Part shown: positions 1 to 52,066 of the stretch, piece after piece
Position numbering within the stretch: position 1 is the first letter of the stretch
Layout of the letters: the number at the start of each line of letters is the position of its first letter
Origin: Hydra vulgaris
Lineage: Eukaryota > Cnidaria > Hydrozoa > Anthoathecata > Hydridae
Direction of reading: 5' to 3'
NCBI RefSeq assembly: GCF_038396675.1
Contig: NC_088921.1
Location: forward strand, 65,076,501-65,140,500
Length of the DNA: 64,000 nt
The notes under the pieces: model-generated
What the model was told of the DNA's origin: nothing
Database searches by the model: none
What the model saw: the letters and a program-made list of their open reading frames with translations, nothing else
Translations under genes and position numbers: made by a program

Positions 1-309
1 TATTATAGAAAAAAAATTTCTTTAAAAGTATGTCATGTTGGGTCTCAAATGAAGCGAAATTTTATAAAAATTTCAAAAATAATAATCATGTTTTATAAAA
101 ATATCTCTAAAAAAAATTGACTCAAAAACACCATGAAAAAAAATTGATTTTTTTAATAATGTTAAAAAAAGGCAGTTTTTACACATTAAAATGTAAACTA
201 ATAATCTAAATGCAAAATAATTATTATTTTTACAAAATTTCGCTTCATTTGAGACCCAACATGACATACTTTTGGAGAATTTTTTCTTCTATAATATTAG
301 GGACCTGTC
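1..309. mobile_element. MITE family A, copy 1 (cut by window start)
   Basis: Positions about 1-75 are the near-perfect reverse complement of about 230-292, so the sequence folds into a long hairpin with an AT-rich loop. Both arms carry GTCATGTTGGGTCTCA and a GAAGCGAAATTT block. The right end reads into agggacctgt; the matching left terminus would lie just outside the window. It has no coding capacity, so it is a non-autonomous element. Confidence 0.7.
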
Positions 310-1078
310 TGATGTTTAAGGGTCAAAATGAGGCACTTCCAGTGAAGCATTTTATTTTTTACAAATGTTCCTGGTTTCATACATGGATTGGCAAATAAGT
401 ATGGTTTGTTGTGATGAAATTCACACTATTGTTTATTTTCACCCCAGCCTAATGTATATCCTAGCTTTCCGGACCCATAAAATACAGTTCTTTACCAAAT
501 CTACTATTTCTATACTGATCTATTCCACACCGATCATTTCTATACCTATTACTTGTTAACTTCAATATTTTTACGTAAAATAATTATTTTTAAAAAATTG
601 CTTTAAGAGCAACAAAATTAACATGCACACCTTTCCGCATACCTAGAGCATATAGGAGATTTATTATAAGGTTTGTTTGCAAACACATAATGTTGATTGC
701 TCAGTGGTTTAGTGCGCTGTCATCATATTCATTTTAGGGGATTAAATACCTCTTCTAATAAATTTTGAATACTTTTCAATCTTGCTGTATATATAGCTAT
801 ATTTGTAGCAAAATTCTTATTATAGTATATATCGATAATAATTATAGCAATATTTGTAGCAAAAAAATTATAATATAGCAAAAAAGTTTTCTAATTGTTA
901 AAATAAAATTAAAAAGTTTTCTCATTTTTATAGATTTATTATACACGATTGTTGCTTATACCGCCTGCAAACTCAATGTATGCTAAAGACGTTTACAGAT
1001 GTTTGTACACAACGCTATACATATAGCAGAACTAAGATGATCTTAGATCATTAAAAAATATAGACTATAAAATGCAAA
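310..1078. other. AT-rich stretch without a gene
   Basis: No conserved coding signal was seen. A short tgctcagtggtttagtgcg (about 695-715) recalls a tRNA A box but lacks a B box at the right distance. Confidence 0.5.
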
Positions 1079-1282
1079 AGGATCGTTCGTAAATTATGCA
1101 TTGCTAAATTTATTTTTTAAAAAGAAGAAGGAAATCTTAAGTTCTTTTAGGTGGCAAATTTTTATTAAACTTAATGAGCTATTTTGATTTTTTATTAAAC
1201 TTACTCTGCAAGGGAAAATTCTGGTCTTTTTTGTTGTGTTCATTATTGAAATTTAGTGTTGCATAATTTATGGACGATCCCT
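1079..1282. mobile_element. MITE family B (GGGTCGTCCATAAA-type termini), copy 1
   Basis: Left end ggatcgttcgtaaattatgc and the complement of the right end gggatcgtccataaattatg form terminal inverted repeats of about 25 bp around 200 bp of non-coding DNA. Three relatives occur in this window. Confidence 0.65.
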
Positions 1283-1932
1283 AATCTAAAAGTTAAGCAA
1301 AATAATAATGGAGTATACTATTTTGATGGGTATCTAAATTTTGTAGTTGTTGTGCACTCGGTTTAGAATGTTTAACAGGGTGGGGTAGCTGTAAAACTCT
1401 AAGTTCCTTATTATATTAATATTAAATAACTTTTAATTATTTTTAAAAATAATAAATTTAATAAAATGGTTTATTTTAAATATAAAATTACAATTTTCAA
1501 TTATGTTCTTATTAAAAACATACCTTTTAAACCCCTTATTGTTTTAAAAAAAGTTGAGGTCGTCACATGGCAAGTATAAATCATCAGCTTTATTTTTTTT
1601 TTTAATTTTTGTTATTTAAAATGCTATAACAAAACAACTTTATAGTTCTATAGATTTTATATTCTATATATAAACATGTTGTATACTCATTTTCCACGCA
1701 CGAACTCAACTAAGTTGTAAAAAAAACTTGAAATGTAAAACTAAATAGCACAAGTATCTCAATCATGACACATACGCAACAAATTTCCCCCTGTTTTCTG
1801 AGGTTTTTAGAGTTTTTTTAAAAATCTTTTCGTTTGTTAAAGTGTATAATATCGTTACATATGTTTGTATATAATCTCTATAAAACTTTACAAGTATATC
1901 GTAAAAATCTTGAAAAATTAAAGTAATAATGT
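1283..1932. other. AT-rich stretch without a gene
   Basis: Nothing recognised beyond simple A/T runs. Confidence 0.5.
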
Positions 1933-2006
1933 TGCCGGTGGTAGGACTCAAACCGTTTCTTTTTTGTTCAGAAGCTCTACGGGCTAATCACTCGGCCACG
2001 CTGGCA
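1933..2006 (-). tRNA. tRNA-like sequence (pseudo-tRNA or SINE head)
   Basis: Read on the minus strand, TGGCCGAGTGAT matches an internal A box (10 of 12), and 30-40 nt on, GGTTTGAGTCC matches the B box (10 of 11). The ends TGCCAGCG and CACCGGCA pair at 5 of 7 acceptor-stem positions. No convincing anticodon stem forms, so this is probably a decayed tRNA or a tRNA-derived SINE rather than a working gene. A T5 run lies shortly downstream. Confidence 0.4.
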
Positions 2007-2320
2007 CGTCAACTAACAAAATTTTAAAACTTTTTTTTTATAAACGAAAAAAAATGCTATAAATCAAAATTATGGAGAGGTTGACGCAATGCAATTTTCA
2101 AGTGAAAGTCAAACTGTAAAATTTGATATATGTTTAAGTATGTTTTAACATTACATAATTTGAAGTTTATGTATGTTAGATATTTGCATACACTTTCATT
2201 CACGTTTTGTTATAAAATAAAGCTGCCGCAACTCTTTCTCGCCATTACCTTGGTTGCAATGGCTGCCAAGTGTTCTGTGTCAAACAGGCTCAAAATGGTA
2301 CTACTACTATTAAGTGCAGT

Positions 2321-2325
<5 letters not shown>

Positions 2326-2399
<74 letters not shown>
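2326..2399. repeat. (TA)n microsatellite
   Basis: Uninterrupted TA dinucleotides of about 74 bp, abutting the AGCCCTCAG MITE. Confidence 0.95.
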
Positions 2400-2400
<1 letters not shown>

Positions 2401-2402
<2 letters not shown>

Positions 2403-2593
2403 CCCTCAGAATTAGGAGAAATGTAATCTGTAAGAGTTTGGCATCAGGTTGAGAAAAAAAAAAATTGATACAAAGGTTTAACCATAAAAAATAGAAACGA
2501 GTTTGGTAATTTTTTGCCGACCTAAAACAATTTTAGGTTTTGCCAAAATAGGGTTAAAAGCATTGCCAAATGCCGACCCTAATTCTGAGGGCT
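2401..2593. mobile_element. Small MITE with AGCCCTCAGAATTAG termini
   Basis: The 15-16 bp ends (agccctcagaattagg and its complement) are perfect inverted repeats enclosing 160 bp. Sub-terminal ttggca and tgccaaa blocks are also inverted. It abuts a (TA)n tract on the left and the end of the 4.4-kb foldback on the right. Confidence 0.65.
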
Positions 2594-3258
2594 ATATCCC
2601 AGTGAAAAAGCGCACATAGGATACGTGTGGATTTTTTCCAAATGTAACCCATGTGGGGATTATTATTTTGTCCCATGTGGGTTTCATATGGTAAATCCCA
2701 CATGGGTTTTATGTGGTAAATCCTACATGGTATATAGGTGGAAAATACTACATGTTATAGATCTTAAATGCCGCATATATTTTAATCCTAATGGCATAAA
2801 GGTAGTCAATACCAGACAAATGAAAGTCCGAATGCTTCTATGATAATTTTTAAAAATCTTTTAATTTAAAAATTACTTAAATAGTAATTTAAATTTAATC
2901 ATCAAAGCTTTCAGAGAGGCTTAACTTAATCTGGTGTTTGCTACTTCATCCCACTTGGGATTCAAAATGTGTAGCTTTTTTGATCTTTTACGTGTGATGT
3001 TTTCCACCTTTAACCTATGTGGGATTTACCATAAACTATTAATACGAAATTTTATAAAATTAAAAAACGTGTTACAAAATGAATTTATTTTAAATTAAAT
3101 GCTATTAATAAATACATTCAAAATAAATATTGAAAATATTATTTTTCTTTTGTGATTTTCACGCCGTCTTTGGCGATTGAATTAAGTAAATCGCTTCGGC
3201 TTGCATAATACCAAACTTTTTAGTATTTTCTAACTTTCTTCAAACATTTTCTTAAAAA

Positions 3259-3293
3259 TATATATATATATAAATACAATATATATAAATATT

Positions 3294-3385
<92 letters not shown>
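3259..3385. repeat. (TA)n followed by (GA)n microsatellite
   Basis: Interrupted TA repeats pass directly into about 25 GA units, inside the 4.4-kb foldback. Confidence 0.95.
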
Positions 3386-3387
<2 letters not shown>

Positions 3388-4696
3388 AATTTTAATAACG
3401 AATAATATTTGAGCAATTTTAATTATTAGCCAGGTTGAAGTCATTAATGACTACAATATTTCACAAATAACTATTTCCTAATTTATTACTTACAATCGCT
3501 AACGTATTATGGGTAATTGAACACATATTATGGGTAATGAACCTGAACCCATGAAGAGAATCCTGAAAAAAAGTGATGAATTAGGATAAGTCATTAAACA
3601 AAAAATCTAAAAACCTACTTTACATTGATGACATTGGGTGCAAAAGTATCTTTACTTTTTCGTAACACATAGTATAATATTCTGAAACTAATGAACAAAC
3701 ATCTAAATTTCTATTAGTAAATTTATTCTTTGATCATTATCTTCATTTCCTATCTTATTTTCATATCATAATCTATTATGGTATTATTTATATAACATAT
3801 CACAACACTATTATTAAATTTGTGATGTTCAAATATTATGAACACTCTCTAACATGTTCATATGATATTTGAATATAGTTCTTGAGTATATTATCTGCAA
3901 ACAATTAACTGATGCAAGTTCAAATGTTGTCAAAAACCAAGCATGCATGCATGGGACACTGCAGTGTCCCATGTCCCAGTGTCCCAGTGTCCCAACCTGC
4001 AAAGAAATGCAGGTTTGAAAGTCAAAGAATTCTCAATTTTCTTTATTAAAAAAGAAAAAAATAGGGGGGAGATGGGTTTCTGTAACTTTTTTTAGGCTCC
4101 AAAACTTTTGACTTTAGACATAATAAGTTTCTTAAGACTTAAGGGACTTACGAACTACATTGTGGAACAAAAACAGGATATTTACAGAAACTTTTCAATT
4201 TTTAATCTGAAGTACCACAGTGTTATTGGGAATAAAGCCTCTGGGTCCAATTTTCAAATTAATATGATCTAAAGTAATATATAAATAAAATAATATGCTT
4301 TGAAATGCATTAAGTTATAGATATAACTCCTGATAGTTAACTATATGTATAACTAGTTATAGGAAAAGTTATTATATAAACTAATTTCTTAAGGTTATGC
4401 TTTAACAAATTAGTACCAATTAAAATTAATGTTTTTATTTGTTCATTGTTTTTTCATTATTTTATATTTATTTGTTCAAATTTGTTAACTAGTACTAATT
4501 CTTACTACAGTAAAAATGTTTATCATTGTTGAACGTGATTTTATAAGTAACTTAATTTTATTTTCAACACATTTTGACAACACCCTTTACATTTTAAATG
4601 ACGACAACTTAACTCAGATTGAATCTTAACTGAATTGTTGTAAGCTTTGTAAGGTTTTTTTGTATATCAAAAGGTGTCGTAAATAAAGTAAAAATA

Positions 4697-4880
<184 letters not shown>

Positions 4881-4902
4881 ACATTTTTAATATTTAGGCT
4901 AT

Positions 4903-5164
4903 CGAGTCATCCATAAATGATGCCAGTAGATAGAGGGGTAGTGTGAGCTGAAAAGTTTAACAATAATTCACAATGGGGAGGGGATGTTGAGACCAAAACA
5001 ATGTCAATTAAAAAATTTTATTAAAAAAAAAAGTAAAACAATTTATGGTATCTATGAGCAGGTTTTAGAGGTATTTACCCTTACAATGTGGTATAAAAAC
5101 TTCTTGCTTTTGTTGCTTTCAATTAACCGAGTCATCATCTGACATCATGCATAGATGACCCTAT
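4903..5164. mobile_element. MITE family B, copy 2
   Basis: The termini gagtcatccataaatgatgc and the complement of catcatgcatagatgaccct are imperfect inverted repeats of the same type as the 1.1-kb copy. It sits in the loop of the 3.9-6.6 kb inverted repeat. Confidence 0.5.
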
Positions 5165-5592
5165 GATTTAGGTAAAATAACAAATCAATTTGCCATATTT
5201 CTCTTTAGAAAGTGTAAGAAAAAAGCATTGCAATGCTGAGAACCTATCTATTGAGCAAGCTTTCACCACCTTTTTATAAATTCGAGAGACAGAGGTGGAT
5301 GTGCCAATTGCAAAAGAACTAATAACGATGCTCTGATTTGATTTTAACTTTGCAGACTAACATTAGTATAGTATTTAGAAATAATAAATGAAGCTTACAT
5401 GATTTTTATAATTTGTATTTATTTCGATTAATTATCAGTTATAAGACTCTATTTTATAATACAAATTAAAAAACTATTTATTTATAGTATAATAATAATA
5501 CATAAATACTAGTTTCCTAATGCTATAATCAGCACAATGTTAATGGTATTCGTTTTAAAGTGAGATTTTGTATCTATTTTATTGTTTTAATG

Positions 5593-5593
<1 letters not shown>

Positions 5594-5668
<75 letters not shown>
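5594..5668. repeat. (TA)n microsatellite
   Basis: About 75 bp, at the inner edge of the right inverted arm, mirroring the 4.7-kb tract. Confidence 0.95.
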
Positions 5669-5670
<2 letters not shown>

Positions 5671-7091
5671 CACCTTTTGATATACAACAAAACCTTACAA
5701 AGCTTACAATAATTCAGTTTCAATCTGAGTTATTGAAAAGATTCAATCTGAGTTATTGAAACATAATAAATTTAGCATCAATAGAAAAGTAAAGCTGTCG
5801 TAATTTAAAATGTAAAGGGTGTTGTCAAAATGTGTTGAAAAGAAAATTAAGTTACTAATAAAATCACGTTCAACAATGATAAACATTCTTACTGTAGTAA
5901 GAAATAGTACTAATTAACAAATTTGAACAAATAAATATAAAATTTACAAAAACAATGAATAAATAAGAACTTGAACTTTAACTAAATCTTGAATTTGTAA
6001 ACTTGAGTTTGAATGAATTGGTACTAATTTGTTCAAGCATAACCTTAAAAAGTAAGTTTCTATTTTCTATTCTATTCTATAACAAATTATATGTATAACT
6101 AGTTATACATATAGTTAACTATCAGGAGTTATATGTATAACTATATGCATTTTAAAGCATATTATTTTATTTAAACATTACTTTAGATCATATTACTTTG
6201 AAAACTGGACCCGGAGGCTTTATTCCCAATAACACTGTGGTACTCCAGATTAAAAATTAAAAAGTTTCTGTTAATATCCTGTTTTTGTTCCTCAATGTAG
6301 TTTGTAAGTCCCTTAAGTCTTAAGGACCTTATTATGTCTAAAGTTAAAAGTTTTGAAGCATAAAAAAAGTTACAGAAACTTATCTCCCCCACCACCACCA
6401 CCCCCTATTTTTTTTTTTTTTTTAAAATAAAGAAAATTGGGAATTCTTTGACTTTCAAACCTGCATTTCTTTGTGGGACACTGTAGTGTTCCATGCATGC
6501 ATGCTTGGTTTTTGACAACATTTGAACTTGCATCAGTTAATTGTTTGCAGATAATATACTCAATAACTATATTCAAAGAACTATTATATTATCCTAATAT
6601 GTCTATTTGCACAAATCTTAATCTTATTTCTATAAAGAAAGATAAACATTATTCGTGGTACTTACATACTTGCTTACCAGTCTCTAAAATAATATATAAT
6701 ATATTTACACAATATAAATGTAGCCTCGCCGTAATTCAATGTCGATTTTAAAATTTAAGGTTTCTTTAGTTTCCAGCCTTCAAATAAATTCTTATGTAAA
6801 TCCCACAAGAAACCCACGTGGGATTTCCCATGTGACTAAATACCATATAGTTACCACATGTAACCCATGTGGGTTTACCCACATGGGTTCTCAGTGACAA
6901 ATTTCCATATGGATACCACATGGGAAAATCCGTCCCACGTAAATCCCATCAATCTCACATGGAACCCATGTGGGACGCGGTTTTATTTTTCACTGGGATA
7001 TATATCAAAAAGAGCATTTTGGGTGATGTATAAGTTTAGTTATACAATTTTTAAAATATTTATTTTATTTTGATAGTTTCAAGCCAGGTCT

Positions 7092-7206
<115 letters not shown>

Positions 7207-7440
7207 GTACTTCAAAAGTCAGTTGTCACATTTTAGAAATTGTTCAGGCGAGAGGAAATAGTCAAATAATACTATATAAAATTGTGGGGACACCAGACCT
7301 TATATATTGACCTAACTTTGTTTCACATTGTCGTAGGACAACAGTCTTTATACCTCTGTGTAAATACTGAAAAAACTGAAAAGATCTCATACATAACTCA
7401 TTTTTACAAAAAACTGGACAACTGACCTTTGTCCCCTGAG

Positions 7441-7575
<135 letters not shown>

Positions 7576-7739
7576 TATTAGACCAGTTCAAAAAAAAAAC
7601 TTTAATATTCAAGTGGCTAGATGTTTAAATGTTGTTAATTGATGAAAAAAAGTAAATCATAAAGTTTCAAAGCATTATTCCAATATTTAGTAACAGCTCA
7701 ATTAAGTTTACTTTTCAATGGGATTCTAAAATTAAAAAA

Positions 7740-8031
7740 AAAAAAGTTCCTTAAAAGTAGGTCAACCTGGTACTCAAAAGAAGCAAAATAATATATAAAT
7801 TTCAAAAATAATAATTGTTTTATAAAAAATAAATTAAAAATTTTTATTTTTATTAAAAACTTGTAAAAATGTACTTTTTTTATTTCTAGTTAAGAAACCA
7901 TAGTTTTTGTGCAATTAAATCTAAAATAATAATTGTAGTGTGAAATTATCTTTTTTTTTTTGAAATTTTTATATAATTTCGCTACTTTTAAGACCCAACA
8001 TGAAATTTTTAAAAATAATAGGGACCTGTTA
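7740..8031. mobile_element. MITE family A, copy 2 (diverged)
   Basis: It has the same plan as the element at the window start: arms with GGGTCTTAAAAGTAGCGAAATT and its degenerate complement, ending in agggacctgt. The arms match each other only roughly (about three quarters by eye), so this is an older copy. Confidence 0.55.
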
Positions 8032-10235
8032 AAAAGTAAAGTTAGTTGACCTGTCCTTAAAACACATTATTTAAGTTTGCAGTTTTGAACTAATTTTCCT
8101 GACCACAAACCACATCAAATCAAAGGGTGGCCCAAATAAAGTTCAAAAATTATTTTTTTTATATTTAATTTTAAAATAGTCTAATATATATACATATACA
8201 TCGATACATATATACATATACATTTATATATGTATATATATGTACAAAGTTTGGTTTTATACTTGTTACAAGCATATGTTTATAACGTTAATGTTACAAG
8301 AGTATATACATAACAAGCATCATTTATTGTGCCGTGAAAAAATTTTTTAGGCGAGTGTTATCCTTATGTTTTCACACTAGCTATCCATTTATTTATTAAC
8401 AACTTTACTTGTTTGATAAAAAATTTAACAAAGAGCTATAAAAGTTTTTTACTGTTTATAAAAATGTTTTTAATTTTCTTATTGTAAAACAATGCAGGCA
8501 TTTTAAGAATTATTACAACAATTAAAAATTCCACAATAAATAATTTTGTATTTTATCAATGTAATTTAGAGTGTAATAATTTTATATTTATGAAATAGTC
8601 TAATCTAATCAAAAACATTTGCATTTAAATCAGCGCTCTTTTTTAATTTTTTTTCCTTTTTTGCAACATTGTGCCTTTTAAAAAGCATTGCAATTAATTT
8701 TTTTATATATATATATAAAAATCCCTTGGTGTTTTTTCAATTTAGTTACAATGATAATTATAATTTTCAGAGACAAAATTATACTTTTGCAAGAGCCGTA
8801 AATTGCTCCCCTAAATCGTTTTAGGGGAGTGCAAGCAAGAGCAAAAGCTCTGGCTTGCACTGTATATATACATATGTGGTACATTAATATCTACTTATAT
8901 TACATATAGTTATACATTACATAACTTTAACTGTGCCATAACAATACACATAGTATTATAATAGTGCTATATCACTATAGCAGCTGTTTGTGTATTGTTG
9001 CCATATTGCTACATCTGTGTATTGTTACCATATTGCTACATCTGTGTATTGTTACTATAGTGCTAGATCTGTTTATTGTTACATCTGTGTATTATTGTTA
9101 TAGTGCTACATCTGTGCGTGTACTATGGAGAGAGTTTCGTGAGTTTTCAAAGTATTTCAAGTAGAAGAACTATTGAGAACAACTAGTGACATGTAAAAAA
9201 ATGACGGTAAAAGAACAAGGAGTAATGATTAAACAAGACCTAAAATAAATCTGGAAGAAAAAAAAGAAATCTGAAGAATATATTGATTTTTCATAATGTT
9301 TAAGCTTCAAGAGAAAGAAAATTGTTTTTGCGGCTGTGGGTTCGCTCAATTATCCATGAGTAATTCTAAAATTAGATCAAGTTTTTCAAGTTTACTCTAT
9401 TATTTTTTTAAACATCAAAATTTACTCGGAGTAAGCTAGAAACTTACATAAATTTCTTAAATGTAATTACTTCAAACAACTCGAATTTTATAGATTTTAT
9501 GTTATATTTTGTTGTTTTTTTTAAAAATAATCTAATAAACAAAATTCAACAAATACTCTTTTTTAATTTTTTTTTTCACCAAACTTACTTTAATGACTTC
9601 AAATACTTGAACCATGTTACTCAGTGTCTCACAAGTTATATGAAATGTGTCAAAAAGTTATATAGGTGTATGAGAATGTTTGATAATTTTTTTTTGCTAC
9701 AAAAGTTTTTTTTTTCCTTAAAAAAAATCTCAGTTATAACATTTCATTTTTAATTTTTTTTAGTATCTGTTTTAGTTTGATTTTTAATTTTACAAGATAT
9801 TGCTTACTAGACAATTTAGTTTATTTAAATTAAAAATTGTTTAAATACAGAATAAATAAAATAGTGAAAAATTATGAAAGATTATGCAACCAAAATAATG
9901 ATTGACATTTTGTAAAACATATCTATAATAATCAAGTTAAACTTTTTATTAAAAAAATATATATACCTTAAAAAGCAAATTTAAAAGATTTACTTAGTTT
10001 AAAAATTATGGCTAATAATTAAAACTTAGTTATTATTTTTCACAATGTATTTATTTTAACTAAAGTTCATAAACAGTTTAGCTTCACTGTGTTATAACAT
10101 TAGGTAACATTTAGGTAATCAAAGTGTTTTAACTTAATAAAACATTCAAAATCATAGAGGTATACTAATGATTATTCATTTTACAAATATTCTTTAGTTT
10201 TTTTTCCCTTGTTTTGTCTTCATATAATCACTTTA
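8032..10235. other. Upstream region of TRAPPC13
   Basis: A hairpin ctcccctaaatcgttttaggg lies at about 8811, and the 27-bp tandem repeat at 8966. No coding exon was seen. The promoter should lie here but has no recognisable motif; a 5'-UTR exon cannot be excluded. Confidence 0.5.
8966..9115. repeat. About 27-bp tandem repeat, 4-5 degenerate copies
   Basis: The unit contains ctacatctgtgtattgttac plus catattg; the right copies are shortened. Confidence 0.75.
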
Positions 10236-10251
10236 CCACTTCATTTTTTAG
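10236..10251 (+). promoter_or_regulatory. Candidate 3' splice or trans-splice acceptor upstream of TRAPPC13
   Basis: A pyrimidine-rich stretch ending in AG lies 30 nt upstream of the TRAPPC13 ATG. In Hydra many mRNAs receive a spliced leader at such a site. It could equally be the acceptor of a 5'-UTR intron, or chance in T-rich DNA. Confidence 0.3.
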
Positions 10252-10281
10252 TGTATATAAAAATGACATAATAGATTAAAA

Positions 10282-31236
<20,955 letters not shown>

Positions 31237-31892
31237 TTTTTTTATATCTTTACATTTATTTCAATCATTTTTTTCTTTAATGACTTTAGTTTTCAATTTG
31301 CTTTATTTATATAACTTGTGTACAAATTAATGTATTCAAATAACAATTATATATAACAAATAATGTACATAAAACTTTGTAAATTAAAATTCATGATTTT
31401 GAATAACAATTATACAAGTAAGACTTCTAAAAAGTTTTTCATTTATAAAATTTTAAATTTTTTTTAGATGGCTCTATTTAAAAACTTATATGATTATTTC
31501 TGAAAATATGTTTGCAAAAAAAAACTAACAGAAAAGGTCAAAACAAGAATTGTTTTTTAACTTTTTGTCAAGAATTTTTTGACACAAATTTATTTTGTGT
31601 GTTGTTTGATTTGATTTTAAAAAAATAATCTCATTGGTTCGTTGATTTCCCTGACATAATTTTATTAAAATCTGCCAGTCGAGTTTTTGATTTATAATTA
31701 AATCCATCACTATAATGATTCTAATGATGATTTTCTATATCAACCAGTTGGTATAAAGCTGTTTAAAAAATATTTAAAGTTATGCACTTTGGCTAGGCAA
31801 CCCTCAAATTAATTACAATCTATGCTGATTGTATACAACACTACACAAAAGTAACTAAAAACTAATCTGTTTTTTACTCGCAAACTCTATTA

Positions 31893-31896
<4 letters not shown>

Positions 31897-31951
<55 letters not shown>
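31897..31951. repeat. (TA)n microsatellite
   Basis: Left flank of composite unit 2. Confidence 0.95.
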
Positions 31952-31954
<3 letters not shown>

Positions 31955-32107
31955 TAGTAAAAACACTAATCTAATTTTTAGTTGTCTTCAACAGCATGTT
32001 TTTCCATCAGTAGGTTCATCAGGAGGCTATCAATTTATTATTGCTCTGTTCTTTAAGAACATTGAGCACTCTATTTGTAGAATACACTAACATAATTTAT
32101 ATTTATT

Positions 32108-32115
<8 letters not shown>
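31952..32115. mobile_element. (TA)n-bracketed composite unit 2
   Basis: On the minus strand a degenerate hammerhead-like text has CTGATGA at 32022-32016, then CC/GG stem and GAAA at 32004-32001, but no proper cleavage triplet. The A block (complement of attagtaaaaacactaatct) is at 31954-31975. The B block ttgctctgttctttaagaac and following text is at 32041-32098. (TA)n lies on both sides. Confidence 0.5.
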
Positions 32116-32145
<30 letters not shown>

Positions 32146-32302
32146 CGCACGCACATGCCCAAAAATTGAAACATCATACCGTAACAGCTATCATTTTATT
32201 GTTTTTACTTTTTCATTCAACAGTCTTCGTAGTTGCATTGATTTTGTATTTCCAATTGTTGTATTGCAAGTTAAAATTTAATAAAATTTGTTTCCTTTTT
32301 AA

Positions 32303-32320
32303 ATTGTTCAACTTTTTCAG
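32303..32320 (+). promoter_or_regulatory. Candidate 3' splice or trans-splice acceptor upstream of THOC3
   Basis: The text ttgttcaactttttcag ends 49 nt before the THOC3 ATG and is a good acceptor-type sequence. No cis donor is evident in the 1.1 kb separating it from the TRAPPC13 stop, which is compatible with spliced-leader addition. Confidence 0.33.
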
Positions 32321-32369
32321 TTATATAAATATTTATATTTTAAAAGCAGAAATATTTTAACAAAAAAAT

Positions 32370-50115
<17,746 letters not shown>

Positions 50116-50262
50116 CAGAATCTTTGCTCGTTTCTTCAAACACATTCTATCAAATAAGTGAAACTTTAACTGTTTAGAATTATCTACCTTGGACCATTCC
50201 GTCAATTAATGAATATCTGTAAGCAAGTAATCGAAATCTCCAGAATATAGGTTCTGATATTA

Positions 50263-50268
50263 AATAAA
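50263..50268 (+). terminator. Possible THOC3 polyadenylation signal
   Basis: AATAAA lies 148 nt downstream of the THOC3 stop codon and before the MRPL9 acceptor sites. In DNA this AT-rich the hexamer is common, so support is positional only. Confidence 0.4.
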
Positions 50269-50473
50269 AACAAAACGAAATAATAATTTCATTATTGCAT
50301 ATTGTATACTAGACATTTTTGTTTAGTTAACTTGAAAATAAAAACTAGTTAAAACTTTAAAAGATGTTTTTAACTTAAATAATACTTGGTTTCTTTAAAT
50401 ATCATTTAATATTTTTGACTTTTGTTACAATGGATTTTTTATTTATTATTTATTTTTATTTATATTTTTTGTT

Positions 50474-50512
50474 ACGCTTTTTTTCTTTAGTTATAAAAAT
50501 TTTTTCACTCAG
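50474..50512 (+). promoter_or_regulatory. Two candidate acceptors upstream of MRPL9
   Basis: Two pyrimidine-AG sites, ending at 50490 (ttttttctttag) and 50512 (tttttcactcag), lie 43 and 21 nt before the MRPL9 ATG. They are about 220 nt after a possible THOC3 polyadenylation signal. Confidence 0.33.
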
Positions 50513-50533
50513 TTAAAAATTTTTCTAGTAATA

Positions 50534-51374
50534 ATGATTTTAAACATCCTCAGAGGAATGAGGAAGCTGGCCGTTTCTTCGGCCGCAGACACCACTATTT
50601 CTTCAGTTGCTCTCGGCAACTTTTCTCCGGTCGCGCACGTTAGTGTTAGGAATTATTCTGTTCCTAAACGAAAATTGGTTAAAAAACAAGTTTTTGTTTA
50701 TCGAAACTCGATGAAATCTCGGTACAAAGCTAATCCGAATCCAAGGTACACTTGTTATTATTATGTAAATAATAAAGATATTATTTACATAATTACATAA
50801 AGATATAATTATGTAAATAATAAAGATATTTATAAAGTAATAAAAGATATTAATTTTTATTATAATGATTGTGTTGGTTTTTAAAATTTCTGTTTTTATT
50901 TCTTTTAAAAGGTTGAAAATGCTTTTACTACAAGATGTGGAAGGACTCGGTATGAAAGAAGACGTAGTTGAAGTTAAAAGAGCGCTCGGGCGAAATAATC
51001 TTATCCCCAATAAATTAGCGATTTACGCAACACCTGAAAATCTTTTAAATAATGGGATCGACCCCTCAATATTAAAAAAAAGTGGAGGCTCAAAAGTTCC
51101 GAGTAATGTGATAAAGTATTTGAAGAAGAGCGCGATCAAGTTGTTCGCCCCTTCAGATGACGATTTTCTCATTACACGACATGACGTTGCTGAATATTTT
51201 CTACGTCATTCGAATTTATACGTTCCAGTGTATTGTATGCGTATACGAGAGACTGAAAACGATATTATTGTAAAATTAGGAACATATATTTTAGATGTAA
51301 CTGTGAACAGTTGTGTAACTGTCCAAGTTTCGCTTGAAGTTATTTGCAGAGAAAGTATAACTGAAGAAAAGTAA
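50534..51374 (+). CDS. MRPL9: Mitochondrial large ribosomal subunit protein bL9m (MRPL9), 2 exons
   Basis: Structural protein of the mitochondrial large ribosomal subunit, matrix-located. Exon 1 is 50534-50745 and exon 2 is 50912-51374, joined as AG|G to give Arg. The protein is 224 aa. The first 40 residues are rich in Arg, Ser and Ala without acidic clusters, as expected for a mitochondrial presequence. The bL9 N-domain signature is clear just after the junction: LKMLLLQDVEGLGMKEDVVE, then the KRALGRNNLIPNKLAIYATPEN loop region. The C-terminal part (DVAEYFLRHSNLYVPVYCMR to the end) aligns in spacing with animal L9m but is poorly conserved. The start is the first ATG after the candidate splice acceptors at 50490 and 50512. 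The gene lies 418 bp after the THOC3 stop, same strand. Exon 1 is clearly more GC-rich than its surroundings. Confidence 0.9.
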
Positions 51375-52066
51375 TTCACCCTTTTTAATATATTAAAGAA
51401 AATAATTACTTGTACTTGAAATGATTATTGATATGTTAGTTTTGCGTGTTTTTTTAATTTATTTTATTAAACAAAAATCTTTTAAAAATCATGCTTTAAT
51501 TGTTGAACCCTTTAAACTTCAAAATATAACACTTTAAAGAGTTGCCATATAGTTAGGGTTAGCCAAAGCGTGATTTTTTCTTAAAACTTGTATTACTCAT
51601 TCATTTTTATGTAATTATCTTTACTTTTTTTTTCCTGGTATTATCTGACCAATGTTTATAAAATTTGCAACAGGTTTTTCGTTTAAATTTCTTCTATAAA
51701 TTATTAAGTGGGCAGTCTAGAAATACTTTTGCAGGGCTGCTACCAAATAGAAAATTCATTTTTTTAATTTTTTCTACTATTTTTTCTGCTAAGATGATTT
51801 ATAGTAAATAATATTTCTTTTTTTAGGTTACTTATTAAAAAATCATATAGCTCAAAATATTTTTCAAACATATTATTTGATCATTATAAAAAAAATTTAC
51901 TTTTATTCTGGTCATTTATTTACAGTATAAACCATACATAAAATTTATGCAAAACATTGTATATAGGTTCGAGTGGATAAATTTATGCATAATTTTTTTG
52001 TTTGGTTTTCAGCATAAACCAAACAAAAAATTTATGCAAAACATTTTATATAGTTTTATATATTTT

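Noticed and set aside
690-760. Second tRNA-like sequence
   Set aside because: An A-box resemblance exists, but there is no B box at proper spacing and no acceptor stem.
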